A stretch of DNA of 64,000 nucleotides from Kitasatospora sp. NBC_01246. Its GTDB lineage: Bacteria > Actinomycetota > Actinomycetes > Streptomycetales > Streptomycetaceae. The stretch covers positions 4,464,001 to 4,528,000 of the forward strand of contig NZ_CP108484.1 of assembly GCF_036226505.1 (NCBI RefSeq), read 5' to 3'. Position numbers and translations under genes: made by a program. The notes beneath the pieces are model-generated. The model did not search any database. It was not told the DNA's origin and saw only the letters and a program-made list of their open reading frames with translations. Below are positions 9,357-17,754 of this stretch, one piece after another (position 1 is the first letter of the stretch; every line of letters starts with the position of its first letter).

Positions 9357-9400
9357 GGCTGATCACTCCCGTGGCCGGGGCGCCCGGAGGCGCCCGCTCC

Positions 9401-9472
9401 CTAACCTGTACAAGAGACGGTAGTGGTTAGCCTGATGTCCCGTCAACCAGTACTGGCATCGGTAGTGGTTAG
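9401..9472. promoter_or_regulatory. Candidate operator: 13-bp direct repeats and inverted repeats upstream of the VOC/PNPOx pair
   Basis: CGGTAGTGGTTAG occurs exactly twice, at 9418-9430 and 9460-9472, 42 bp apart (four helical turns). The copy nearer the VOC gene also forms an inverted repeat CTAACC-N18-GGTTAG with 9401-9406. A 10-bp perfect palindrome CCAGTACTGG lies between the repeats at 9447-9456. The second repeat falls inside the 3' end of the kinase gene. The position fits control of the VOC/PNPOx transcript; the regulator is unknown. Confidence 0.4.
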
Positions 9473-10396
9473 GTAGGTCTCGGCGAGCCGGTCCTGGAAG
9501 GCCTCGGCGGTGAACAGGTAGTCCTGGCTGCCGGCCGACTCCAGCGCGTACGCCGCCAGCACGCAGCCGATCCGGGCCGAGGCGTCGTCCGGCAGGCCGT
9601 CGGCCCGGCCCGCCAGGAAGCCCGCCCGGAACGCGCCGCCCGCGCCGGCGCCGTCCGGCAGCCGGGAGATCGGGGCGGCCGGGACGGCCAGCGAGGGCTC
9701 GTCCGGGTAGTCGATCCAGACGCCCTCCGGGCCGAGGGTGGTGACCCAGCTGCCGACCCGCCGCAGCACCTCCTCGGCGGTCCAGCCGGTGTGCTCCAGC
9801 AGCAGGCCGCGCTCGCGCCGGTTGGTGACCAGGCAGTCGGCGCCGGTCAGCACGGCCTCGGCGCCGGCCGTGCCCAGTTCCTCCGTCCGGCCGGCCACGT
9901 CCACCAGGTACGGCAGGCCGAGGCGCCGGCACTCGGCGGCGCGGGCGGCCATCACCTCCGCCGCGGCGGGGCCGAGGAAGACCAGCCCGACGCCCTCCGT
10001 CCAGCCCGGCGGGCCCGGGCTGACGTCCTCGGCCAGCGCCCCGGGGTGGAAGGAGGTGATCCGGTTGCGGTCGGCGTCGGTGGTGCTGGTGTAGCGGGCG
10101 GTGGCCAGCTCGGTCGAGACCCGGACCAGGGAGGTGTCCACCCCGGCCTCGGTCAGCCGGTCCCGGTAGTCGCCGAAGTCCCGGCCGGCCGCGCCCAGCA
10201 GCAGCGGTCGGCGGCCGAGGCGGCCGAGCCCGTAGGCGACGTTGGCGGCCACGCCGCCGTAGCGCACCTCCAGGTCGTCGACCAGGAAGGAGAGCGACAG
10301 GTGCTTGAGCTGGGCGGGCAGCAACTGGTGGGTGAAACGGCCGGGGAAGGTCATCAGGTTGTCGATGACGATCGGGCCGGTGACCGCGATTCTCAT
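9443..10396 (-). CDS. PfkB-family carbohydrate-kinase-like protein, catalytic Asp replaced
   Basis: This 317-residue protein has a PfkB/ribokinase fold. Its N-terminus (VTGPIVIDNL) keeps the substrate Asp, and YGGVAANVAYGLGRLG is the first PfkB signature. The second signature normally reads DTTGAGDAF, where the last Asp is the catalytic base. Here it reads DGAGAGGAFRAGF, with Gly254 in place of Asp. The codons (9631-9660) were reread on the minus strand and support this. The adenosine-kinase-like actinomycete relatives I recall keep the Asp, so this copy may be an inactive or regulatory paralogue. It is a single gene, 118 bp downstream of the CPBP-protease gene. Confidence 0.8.
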   Translation of the reverse strand: MRIAVTGPIVIDNLMTFPGRFTHQLLPAQLKHLSLSFLVDDLEVRYGGVAANVAYGLGRLGRRPLLLGAAGRDFGDYRDRLTEAGVDTSLVRVSTELATARYTSTTDADRNRITSFHPGALAEDVSPGPPGWTEGVGLVFLGPAAAEVMAARAAECRRLGLPYLVDVAGRTEELGTAGAEAVLTGADCLVTNRRERGLLLEHTGWTAEEVLRRVGSWVTTLGPEGVWIDYPDEPSLAVPAAPISRLPDGAGAGGAFRAGFLAGRADGLPDDASARIGCVLAAYALESAGSQDYLFTAEAFQDRLAETYLTTTDASTG

Positions 10397-10514
10397 GGGG
10401 ATACCTGCCTCACCGTGGAGGGTCCGGAGTGACGTGGCCGGAGCGGCCGGAGCGGAGCGGAGGGGGCGGACGACGGCGGCGGGACGGGCCGGTCCGGCGC
10501 TCGTCGGGCAAGCC

Positions 10515-11264
10515 CTAGAGGGCCCAGAGGACCCAGCCGAGGAGCAGCAGGTTGGCGGTGCCCTGGGCGACGGCGCTGGCCAGCGCCGAGCCCGTCCAGG
10601 CGCGGCAGACGCCGAGTGCGAGGCCCATGGTGAAGACGGACGGCAGGACCCCGGTGATCACCCGGGTGTCGAACGGGTTGAGGCCGTAGTCGCCGAGGTG
10701 GACCAGCGCCCAGGCGGCCGAGGTGGCGGCGATCGCCACCACCGGACCCCGGCCGCGCTCCACCGCGTGGTACAGCACGCCCCGGTAGCAGACCTCCTCG
10801 ACCAGCGGCACCAGGACGCCCATGCAGACCACCATGGCCAGGCCCGCGACCACGGGGGCGCCCGGTGCCAGCTGCCGGAACAGCTCCGGGATCAGCGACG
10901 TCCAGTTGCCCCCGCCCCGCCCGAAGGCGGCGCGGGTGGCGAAGACGGTGTCGGCGTAGGCGAGCACCACCAGCGCGGTGCCGGCCGCCGCGGGCCCGAA
11001 CCGGAAGCGGCGCAGCCCGGCGGCGGCACGGTCCGGCCGGTCCAGCACGGTCAGGACCAGCGCGCTCAGGCCCACCGACAGGACCATCAGCGGGATCGCG
11101 AACGCTCCGGCGATCCGGACCGAGGCCAGCACCGCGAACAGCAGCGCGGCCGAGGCGACGGGCGTGGCGCGGTGGCGGTCGCGCAGGCGGTGCAGGGTGC
11201 GAGCCCGTCCGGTGGCGGCGGGCTCGGGGGGCGCGGGCGCCGCCACCGGACGGTTCGCGGTCAT
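10515..11264 (-). CDS. CPBP-family (Rce1-like) intramembrane metalloprotease
   Basis: This 249-residue membrane protein starts at an ATG that overlaps the MMPL stop by 4 bp (ATGA). It has about eight hydrophobic segments and the CPBP motifs EEVCYRG (EExxxR) and HLGDYGLN (second His motif), the metal site of Rce1-type prenyl-protein proteases and bacteriocin-immunity proteins. It is the last gene of the five-gene coupled operon that starts at 16591. Here it may mature a lipidated or membrane substrate, or give self-protection. That role is inference from context. Confidence 0.85.
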   Translation of the reverse strand: MTANRPVAAPAPPEPAATGRARTLHRLRDRHRATPVASAALLFAVLASVRIAGAFAIPLMVLSVGLSALVLTVLDRPDRAAAGLRRFRFGPAAAGTALVVLAYADTVFATRAAFGRGGGNWTSLIPELFRQLAPGAPVVAGLAMVVCMGVLVPLVEEVCYRGVLYHAVERGRGPVVAIAATSAAWALVHLGDYGLNPFDTRVITGVLPSVFTMGLALGVCRAWTGSALASAVAQGTANLLLLGWVLWAL

Positions 11265-13810
11265 CGCGGGCCCGCCTCCGCCACCGCGGGGGCGCGGCGC
11301 AGCGAGGGGAGCCACCAGTTGTAGCGGCGGAACAGCAGCAGCGTGGCCGGGACGAAGAGCATCCGGATCAGGGTGGCGTCCAGCAGGACGGCCAGGCCGA
11401 GGCCGGCGCCGTACTCCTGGAGCATCACCGTGGAGGAGAGCACCATCGTGCCGAGGCTGCCGGCCATCACCAGGCCCGCCGCGTTGATCACCCGGCCGGT
11501 GTCGACCACCGCGCCGATGGTGGCGCTCTCCTGGTCGGCCCCGCCGCGCACCAGGTCGCGGACCCGGGTGACCAGGAAGATCTCGTAGTCCATGCCGAGC
11601 CCCATCATCAGGACGGTGAGGAAGATCGGCAGGTCGTCGATGATCGCCCGGTCGAGCCAGAAGTGGAAGATCAGCACGGTGATGCCGATCGCCCAGACGT
11701 TGCTCATCATGATCGTGAGGATCAGCCGGACCGGGATCAGCAGCGAGCGCAGGGCCACCACCAGCATCACGAACACGCCGACCGAGACCAGCCCGATCAT
11801 CTGCCAGAAGCTGGCGTTGAGCGCGTTGCCGTACTGGCGGTCGACCTGGGTGGCGCCGCCGACCTGGAGCGCCCCGACGTCCTTCGCGCCCTCGGTGACG
11901 TCCTGGATCCGGTCCACGGTGGCGACCGCGGCCTCGGAGTAGGGCGGGTCGGCGAGTTCGACCACGATCCGCAGCGCGCCGTCGTCGGCCAGGTAGTCCC
12001 GCCGTACGTCCGCGGTCAGCGCGTCGACCTGGTCGGCCGGCAGCGGGCTGCCGAACGGCCTGGTCACCGCGGAGACCCGGGCGACGCCGGGGACGGCGGC
12101 CAGTCGGTCGGTGAGCGCCGTCACCGAGCCGAGGCCGCTCGCGGTGAGCCGGTGGGTGGCCGGGTCGACCACGCCGGCGGGCGGCCGGGTGACCACCAGG
12201 GTGGGCAGCACGGCCGCGTCGCCCCACTTCTCGGCGACCAGCTCGAAGCCGGCCTTGGAGTCGGTGGCCGGGCTGAGCGCCACCGGGTCGGCGGTCGAGC
12301 GGTGCTGGGCGGTGATCACCGCGAACGGCACCGTGATCACGGCGAACACCAGCACGATCGCCACCTTGCGGCGACGCGCCAGGTCGGCGGCCCTGGCCAG
12401 GTGCCGGCCCAGGGCGCTCTCGTGCTCCAGATCGCTGAGCGGGCGCCAGCCGAGCGCGAAGAACCGGTCGCCGAGCAGCACCAGCAGAGCCGGCGTCAGG
12501 GTGAGCGCGGCGAGCAGCACGATCGGGATGCCGATCAGCCCGCCGTAGCCGAGCGGCGGGATCCAGTCCACCGGGGAGAGCAGGGTGGCCCCGAAGGCGA
12601 GGACCACGGCCACCGCCGCGAGCAGCATGGACTCGCCCGCGTGCGCGGTGGCGTGCACCGCCGCCTCCTTGGGCGGGCGGCCGGCCAGCCGTTCCTGCCG
12701 GTAGCGCGAGGAGAGCAGCATGCTGTAGTCGACGCCCGCGCCCAGCATCACGAAGTTCATGATCGTGATGGTGAACTGGGTGAGCGTCACGCCGTGGCCG
12801 AGCGCGAACAGCGCCGCCTGGCTGACCGTCATGGCCAGCCCGATCGCGGCCACGGTCAGCACGGCGGGCACCACGGCGCGGAAGAACAGCAGCAGCACCA
12901 CGAAGATGATCGCGTAGGCGACCGTCTCCATCAGGGCGTTGTCGTCCTCGGCCTTCTTGTAGGTGTCCTTGATCAGGGCGAGCTCGCCGGTCACGTGGGC
13001 GTCGACGTCCGGGCCGGCGCCGACGGCGCGCAGCGAGCCGTCGATGGCCGAGCGCAGCCAGTCCACGTCCGGATCGTGCCCGGCCTGTTTGGCGAAGCTG
13101 ACCGTCACCAGGGCCGCCCGGCCGTCCTCGGCGAGCAGGCGGTTCACGGCGTCGGCGGGCACCGGCACCGGGAAGGAGCGCCAGTCGGTGGCGGCCGCGA
13201 AGCCCGCGGCGAGACCGGGCAGCGCCGCGTCGTCGGCGGCCACCCCCCGCTGCGCCAGGTCGGCGAGGCCGGCCGGGACCTGGCCGGCCGCCACCGCCGC
13301 GTCCACCGCCTGCCGGCGGCCCTCCGGGGAGGTGCCGGCCCCCGCGGCGGTGAGGTCGCGGTCCACCTGGGTGCGCAGTTGGCGCAGGTACTCGGTGGTG
13401 GAGTCCCGGTAGAGGGTGTACGCCGAGACGGACTGCCGCACCTCGCCGGTGCGCTCCTTCCCGGCGATCCGGCCGTCCAGCTCGGCCAGCAGCTTGCGCA
13501 GTTGCTCGCCCCGGACGTCCGGGGCGCCGATCGCGACGATCGACTCGCGCTGCGAGCGGTCGGGGAAGGACTGCTCGACGAGCTGGTCGGCCCGGGCACT
13601 GCTGGTGCCCGGGACGACCTTGGAGGCGCCCTGTTTGGTCAGGACGTCGTTCAGCTGCGAGGCGAACGGGAAGCAGACCGCGATGACCACGGCCCAGACG
13701 GCGAGCACGGTCTTCGGGCGGGCGGTGAGCACCCCGGCGAGGCGCAGCAGGCGGCGTTGCACCGCGCCGTGGGTGGTCTCCGGTGGTGCGGGGGTGACGG
13801 TCGTGGTCAT
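11261..13810 (-). CDS. MMPL-family (RND superfamily) lipid/small-molecule exporter
   Basis: This 849-residue protein has the standard MMPL architecture of one transmembrane helix, a large extracytoplasmic domain, and five helices, all duplicated. Conserved proton-relay segments are visible in both halves: GAGVDYSMLLSSRY and GLGMDYEIFLVTR. MMPL proteins in actinomycetes export lipids and polyketide-like products. The start ATG overlaps the methyltransferase stop and its own stop overlaps the CPBP start, so it is translationally coupled to both. It is probably the exporter for the product of the alpha-oxoamine synthase pathway. Confidence 0.9.
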   Translation of the reverse strand: MTTTVTPAPPETTHGAVQRRLLRLAGVLTARPKTVLAVWAVVIAVCFPFASQLNDVLTKQGASKVVPGTSSARADQLVEQSFPDRSQRESIVAIGAPDVRGEQLRKLLAELDGRIAGKERTGEVRQSVSAYTLYRDSTTEYLRQLRTQVDRDLTAAGAGTSPEGRRQAVDAAVAAGQVPAGLADLAQRGVAADDAALPGLAAGFAAATDWRSFPVPVPADAVNRLLAEDGRAALVTVSFAKQAGHDPDVDWLRSAIDGSLRAVGAGPDVDAHVTGELALIKDTYKKAEDDNALMETVAYAIIFVVLLLFFRAVVPAVLTVAAIGLAMTVSQAALFALGHGVTLTQFTITIMNFVMLGAGVDYSMLLSSRYRQERLAGRPPKEAAVHATAHAGESMLLAAVAVVLAFGATLLSPVDWIPPLGYGGLIGIPIVLLAALTLTPALLVLLGDRFFALGWRPLSDLEHESALGRHLARAADLARRRKVAIVLVFAVITVPFAVITAQHRSTADPVALSPATDSKAGFELVAEKWGDAAVLPTLVVTRPPAGVVDPATHRLTASGLGSVTALTDRLAAVPGVARVSAVTRPFGSPLPADQVDALTADVRRDYLADDGALRIVVELADPPYSEAAVATVDRIQDVTEGAKDVGALQVGGATQVDRQYGNALNASFWQMIGLVSVGVFVMLVVALRSLLIPVRLILTIMMSNVWAIGITVLIFHFWLDRAIIDDLPIFLTVLMMGLGMDYEIFLVTRVRDLVRGGADQESATIGAVVDTGRVINAAGLVMAGSLGTMVLSSTVMLQEYGAGLGLAVLLDATLIRMLFVPATLLLFRRYNWWLPSLRRAPAVAEAGPR

Positions 13811-14745
13811 GCGCTGCCGACTCCCTCGCGGTGGCGCCCGCCCGGGCCGGTGCCGGCCGAGGGGGTGCTGGGGCTGGTGCCGGTGACCACCGCGAAGGTG
13901 TGCCGCAGCTCCAGTGTGCCGTTCCTGGCCACGTGTTCGGCCAGGCCGGCGCGGATCAGCTCCAGCGCGTGGTCCTCGCGGCGGTGGTCGACGGCGTCCT
14001 TGAAGCCGGCCGCCGCGCCGGAGCGCTGGACCCACTCCAGGGCCGCCTCCGGGGTGTCGGCGGGCAGTACCTGGTGGCCGTCGCGCTGGACGTCGACGGT
14101 CAGGCCGGCCTTGGTGAACCAGCGGGCCACCGTGGCGGCGTCCTTCGGCAGGTTCACCCGGACCAGACCGGTGAGCAGCGACGGGTCCGCGGCGAAGACC
14201 TTCTCCAGCTGGGTGATCAGGGTCTTGAGCGCGTCGCCGCGGGTCTCGATCACCACCACCCGGCCGCCGGGCCGCAGGACTCTCCTGATCTGCTCCAGCA
14301 GCTTGACCGGCTTGCTGTAGCAGATCGCCCAGCCGACCACGACGAGGTCCGCCGAGGCGGTCGGGCGGGGGCGCAGGAACTCCTCCATGTCGCCCTCCTG
14401 GAGGGAGACGTCGAGCTCCGGCGCGCGCAGGGTGTCGGGGAGGATCTTGGCCTGCGCCACGGCCAGCATGCCGGGGGACTTGTCCACCGCGTGCACCGAG
14501 CCGCGGCCCTCCAGCCGGCGGACGATCTCGTGGGTCAGGTGTCCGGTGCCACAGGCGAGTTCGAGGACGTCATCGCCCGGGCGGATCTCCACCTCGTTCA
14601 GCGCGGCGACCGAGTGCACCCCCATCACCGGGCTGAAGTAGCTGTCGTAGCTGGAACTCGCGGCGTCGTAGTCGGGCGTGGTGTCGGCGTGGGTGCGGCT
14701 CAGGGTGAGGCGCAGGGCACGCGCGGCGAGTCCGAGGCGACTCAT
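13807..14745 (-). CDS. SAM-dependent class I methyltransferase (UbiE-like)
   Basis: The protein has 312 residues. The SAM-binding motif VLELACGTGHLT sits near residue 60, with the acidic motif II in VHAVDKSPGML and the later segment VLRPGGRVVVIET. Upstream residues include DYDAASSSYDSYFSPVMG, as in UbiE/CoqG-type enzymes. It lies between the small membrane protein and the MMPL exporter, with ATGA overlaps on both sides. The likely substrate is an intermediate of the same pathway, for example the amine or hydroxyl of an amino-ketone. The exact site is not determinable. Confidence 0.85.
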   Translation of the reverse strand: MSRLGLAARALRLTLSRTHADTTPDYDAASSSYDSYFSPVMGVHSVAALNEVEIRPGDDVLELACGTGHLTHEIVRRLEGRGSVHAVDKSPGMLAVAQAKILPDTLRAPELDVSLQEGDMEEFLRPRPTASADLVVVGWAICYSKPVKLLEQIRRVLRPGGRVVVIETRGDALKTLITQLEKVFAADPSLLTGLVRVNLPKDAATVARWFTKAGLTVDVQRDGHQVLPADTPEAALEWVQRSGAAAGFKDAVDHRREDHALELIRAGLAEHVARNGTLELRHTFAVVTGTSPSTPSAGTGPGGRHREGVGSA

Positions 14746-15356
14746 GGCTGGCTCCTTCTGATGTGGTCGGATTCCGAGGGCTGCGAGGCCGGTGCCGCGC
14801 AGGCGAGGAGCAGGAGGCCGGCCAGGCCGGCCAGGGTGCCGAGGACGCCGGCGGACACCGAGGGGGCGGTGGCCCCGGCGGCGACGCCCGCGACCAGGGC
14901 GAACACCGCCGGGGCCACCACGGGCGCCCGGCCGGCGGCGGGGCGGTCCGGGCCGAGCGCCACCGCGACGGTCAGTGCGGCGACGGCGGTGACCACGGCC
15001 GCGAGGACGGGGCTCGCGGTGGTGGCCGAGGCGGGCAGGGCGGCGCCGAGCAGCAGCAGCCCGGCCGCCGGGGCCCGGTGGGGCGGGCCCGGCAGCAGGG
15101 CGGCCGCGGTCCGGCGCCGCGGCAGGGCGGCCGCCAGGGTGAGCGCGGCGCCGATCGCGGCGGCGGCGCACCAGGGCCAGTCGGGCGCGCCGCCGCCGGC
15201 CGGGGGCAGGCCGGCGCCGAGGACGGCACCGGCCGCGCCGCCGGCCAGCGCGGCGATCGTCGGGGGGCCGGGCACCAGGGGCGCCCCGGGGCCGGCCGGC
15301 GGGCCGCCCGGTGCGCCCGCCCGGCTGCCCCGTGCGGGGTCCGGCGTCCGGTTCAC
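14742..15356 (-). CDS. Small multi-pass membrane protein of unknown function
   Basis: This 204-residue protein is rich in Ala, Gly, Pro and Leu, and about six hydrophobic stretches occupy most of its length. It starts at a GTG that overlaps the alpha-oxoamine synthase stop (GTGA) and ends in an ATGA overlap with the methyltransferase. I recognise no domain. The tight coupling argues that it belongs to the pathway, perhaps as a membrane scaffold or accessory transporter subunit. The composition is low-complexity, but the coupling and the absence of an alternative frame support it being real. Confidence 0.65.
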   Translation of the reverse strand: MNRTPDPARGSRAGAPGGPPAGPGAPLVPGPPTIAALAGGAAGAVLGAGLPPAGGGAPDWPWCAAAAIGAALTLAAALPRRRTAAALLPGPPHRAPAAGLLLLGAALPASATTASPVLAAVVTAVAALTVAVALGPDRPAAGRAPVVAPAVFALVAGVAAGATAPSVSAGVLGTLAGLAGLLLLACAAPASQPSESDHIRRSQP

Positions 15357-16591
15357 GGCCGGGCGGCGGACGAGTCGGCGAGCTCCGCGAGCTCGGCCAG
15401 CTCGTCGGTGGCGTCCGGCTCGCCGTCGCGCAGGAACATGGCCGTCTCGTCGCTGAGCGCGTCCAGCACCCGGTTCAGGTGCTCGGTGGTGTGGGTGGCC
15501 ATCAGGCTGAGCCGCAGTCGGGGCGAGGCGGCCGGCGGCACCACCGGGTTGGTGTAGACGCCCTTGTCGATGAGCCGGCGCCAGAGCAGCAGGGTGTCGA
15601 CGACCCCGCGGGTGCGCAGCGGGATCACCGGGGTGCTGCTCTCACCCGGGCTGATGCCGAGGGAGAGCAGGCCGGCCCGCAGGTGGTCGGCGTTCTGCTG
15701 GGCCCGCTCGGGGCGCCAGGGCTCCTCGCGCAGGATCCGCAGCGCGGTCAGCGCGGCGGCCATGCTGGCCGGGGTCGCGGAGGCGCTGAAGATCAGGCTG
15801 CGGGCGTGGTGCTTGATGTAGTGGATGACGTCGTCGTCGCCGACGACGGCTCCGCCGAGCGAGGCCAGGGACTTGCTGAAGGTGACCGTGATGAGGTCGA
15901 CCCGGTCGGTGAGGCCGAAGTGGGAGCAGGTGCCCCGGCCCTGGTCGAGGACGCCGAGGCCGTGCGCGTCGTCGACGATCAGCCGGGCCCCGTGGCGCTC
16001 GCAGACCTCGACGATCTCCGGCAGGGCGCAGAGGTCGCCCTCCATCGAGTAGACGCCGTCGACCACGACCAGCTTGCCGGCCTGGGCCGGGACGGCGGCC
16101 AGGCCGCGGTCCAGCGCGCGGGCGTCGTTGTGCCGGAAGCGCCGGTGCTTGGCGCCGCTGAGCAGGCAGCCGTCGACGATGGAGGCGTGCGCGTCGCGGT
16201 CGGCGAAGACGACGTCGCCGCGGCCGGCCAGGGCGCTGATCGTGCCGAGGTTGGCCTGGTAGCCCGTGGAGAGCACGGCCGCCGCGGGCTTGCCGTAGAA
16301 GTCGGCGAGTTCGCTCTCCAACTGGTCGTGCAGGTCGAGGTTCCCGTTGAGGAAGCGGGATCCGGTGCAGGACGGGCCGTACCGGTCGAGCGCGTCGGCG
16401 GCCGCCTTTCTGACCCGGGGATCGGAGGTCAGACCCAGATAGTTGTTGGAGCCGCACATCACTAGCTCACGGTCACCCAGGGTGACCGTGGTGCCTTCGT
16501 GGCCGGTGAGCGGGAGGAAGTAGGGATAGATCCCGGCCGCCATGGCATCCCGGGCAGCACGGTAGTCGGATACCTTGGAGAAAATGTCCAC
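15353..16591 (-). CDS. Alpha-oxoamine synthase (KBL/BioF/serine palmitoyltransferase-like)
   Basis: This PLP enzyme of 412 residues is predicted to condense an acyl thioester with an amino acid and lose CO2, giving an alpha-amino ketone. Visible marks are CGSNNYLGL, TGSRFLNGN, the DDAHGLG cofactor-binding loop and TVTFSKSLASLGG with the Schiff-base Lys. The start is the GTG at 16591 (VDIFSKV), preceded by GAGGGAA; upstream in-frame sequence has a different composition. The overall sequence is closer to bacterial serine-palmitoyltransferase-like enzymes than to BioF, and no biotin genes are nearby. It is the first gene of the five-gene coupled operon. Product identity is inference. Confidence 0.85.
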   Translation of the reverse strand: MDIFSKVSDYRAARDAMAAGIYPYFLPLTGHEGTTVTLGDRELVMCGSNNYLGLTSDPRVRKAAADALDRYGPSCTGSRFLNGNLDLHDQLESELADFYGKPAAAVLSTGYQANLGTISALAGRGDVVFADRDAHASIVDGCLLSGAKHRRFRHNDARALDRGLAAVPAQAGKLVVVDGVYSMEGDLCALPEIVEVCERHGARLIVDDAHGLGVLDQGRGTCSHFGLTDRVDLITVTFSKSLASLGGAVVGDDDVIHYIKHHARSLIFSASATPASMAAALTALRILREEPWRPERAQQNADHLRAGLLSLGISPGESSTPVIPLRTRGVVDTLLLWRRLIDKGVYTNPVVPPAASPRLRLSLMATHTTEHLNRVLDALSDETAMFLRDGEPDATDELAELAELADSSAARP

Positions 16592-17153
16592 CAGATTCCC
16601 TCGAATTCGATGATCGGCGTATTCGACGCATCGGTTCACGCGAATTTTGACCCTGGTTTGAACGGAATACCCGCCGCTTGGGCATGGCCGGGCCGGCCGC
16701 ATCGGACGGGGCCGTGCGGAAGCCTGCCCCGGTGCGGTGCGCGTCGTTGCGCAGCGGCCCCGGGCGTGGTCGTCGAAGCACGACCGGGCATGGCGGATGA
16801 GCCGACGGTGTGTTGAGGCGGCGCGAACAGCCTACGCCTCAGCCTTGTTGACGTGTTGTCAGCTAGTGCTCGTGGGCTGCCGGCCTGCGCGGACATCGTC
16901 GAATCCGTATGTCTCGCATGATCCCCCGTGGATGTCGAACAGCGTTCCCCCTGGCGCGGAGAAAAATCCCGGCGCCGCTTCTTCGATCATCGTGCGCATG
17001 AATCTTGAGGTGGCCGGGCGGGGATCCCCGGGATCTCGCCTGTTTTCGGCCGAGGAAACGTAAGCACGCTCCATTCCGGGCTGTCAACACCCGTCTCTTT
17101 CGGGCCGCTTGGAATTACCGGCGAGTCACATCGGTTCTGCTAGGGTGGGCGCC
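16592..17153. other. Long intergenic region of lower GC, divergent promoters
   Basis: This stretch lies between the alpha-oxoamine synthase (minus) and the TetR gene (plus). It is clearly less GC-rich than the neighbouring genes and should hold the promoter and leader of the five-gene operon. The only gene candidate I see is a 46-codon minus-strand frame at 16859-16999 (see findings). No tRNA, riboswitch or long repeat was recognised. Confidence 0.5.
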
Positions 17154-17169
17154 GACCGTCTGGACGGTC
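17154..17169. promoter_or_regulatory. Perfect inverted repeat, probable TetR operator
   Basis: GACCGTC-TG-GACGGTC is a perfect 7-2-7 inverted repeat that starts 13 bp downstream of a TAGGGT -10-like hexamer (17141-17146) and ends 26 bp before the tetR start codon. It therefore covers the likely transcription start. This is the expected place for autoregulation by the TetR protein that precedes the SMR pump gene. Confidence 0.55.
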
Positions 17170-17195
17170 CGTGACACGGAGAGAGGGACGGAACG

Positions 17196-17726
17196 GTGCG
17201 TGATCATCTGCTCGACGCTGTCGAGCGGCTGCTGGTGCGGGGAGGTCTGGACGCGGTGCGGCTGGACGCGGTGGCCGTCGAGGCCGGCGTCAGCAAGGGC
17301 GGGCTGCTGCACCACTTCCCCAACAAGCGGGCGCTCGTCCAGGGGGTCGTCGAGCGGCTGGCGGACCGGTTCGAGGCCGTACTGCCCGGGCCGCAGGCGC
17401 CTCCCGGCGCCTTCGCGCTCGCCTGGTTGGAGGCGAGCATCCCGGAGGAGTCACCGGCCGGGGACACCAGCGGGGCGGACCAGGTGCCGGTGGCGCTGCT
17501 CGCCGCGGCCGGCGGTCCGGAACTGCTCGACGTGCTGCGGTCCCGCTACGAGCGCTGGCAGCGGCGGCTCGTCGAGGACGGCCTGGACCCGGCCGTGGCC
17601 ACCCTCGTGCGGATGGCCGTGGACGGCTGGTGGTCGGCCCGCCTGCTCGACCTCAGCCCGCCGCACGACGGGCTGCACCGTGAGTTGCGCAAGCTGCTGG
17701 TCGACCTCGCCGGCGGCAGAAGCTAG
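17196..17726 (+). CDS. TetR/AcrR-family transcriptional regulator
   Basis: This 176-residue protein starts at a GTG (17196) after the GAGAGGGACGG leader. The N-terminal HTH (VAVEAGVSKGGLLHHFPNKRALV) is typical of the family, and the C-terminal domain resembles TetR_C_6-type ligand-binding domains found with small multidrug pumps. The SMR gene follows after 28 bp. The protein probably represses the pair through the palindrome at 17154-17169 and releases it when a cationic drug is bound. Confidence 0.85.
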   Translation: MRDHLLDAVERLLVRGGLDAVRLDAVAVEAGVSKGGLLHHFPNKRALVQGVVERLADRFEAVLPGPQAPPGAFALAWLEASIPEESPAGDTSGADQVPVALLAAAGGPELLDVLRSRYERWQRRLVEDGLDPAVATLVRMAVDGWWSARLLDLSPPHDGLHRELRKLLVDLAGGRS

Positions 17727-17754
17727 GTCATCCGAAACGAGACGGGGGACGGAC

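Noticed and set aside
16935..16947. CGAAC-AGC-GTTCC as a LexA/SOS box
   Set aside because: The spacing between half-sites is 3 instead of 4 and the outer bases do not match. There is no SOS gene nearby.
16859..16999. The 46-codon frame as a lasso-peptide precursor
   Set aside because: No Thr at the expected leader position and no lasso B or C genes are nearby. It is kept only as an unassigned small frame.
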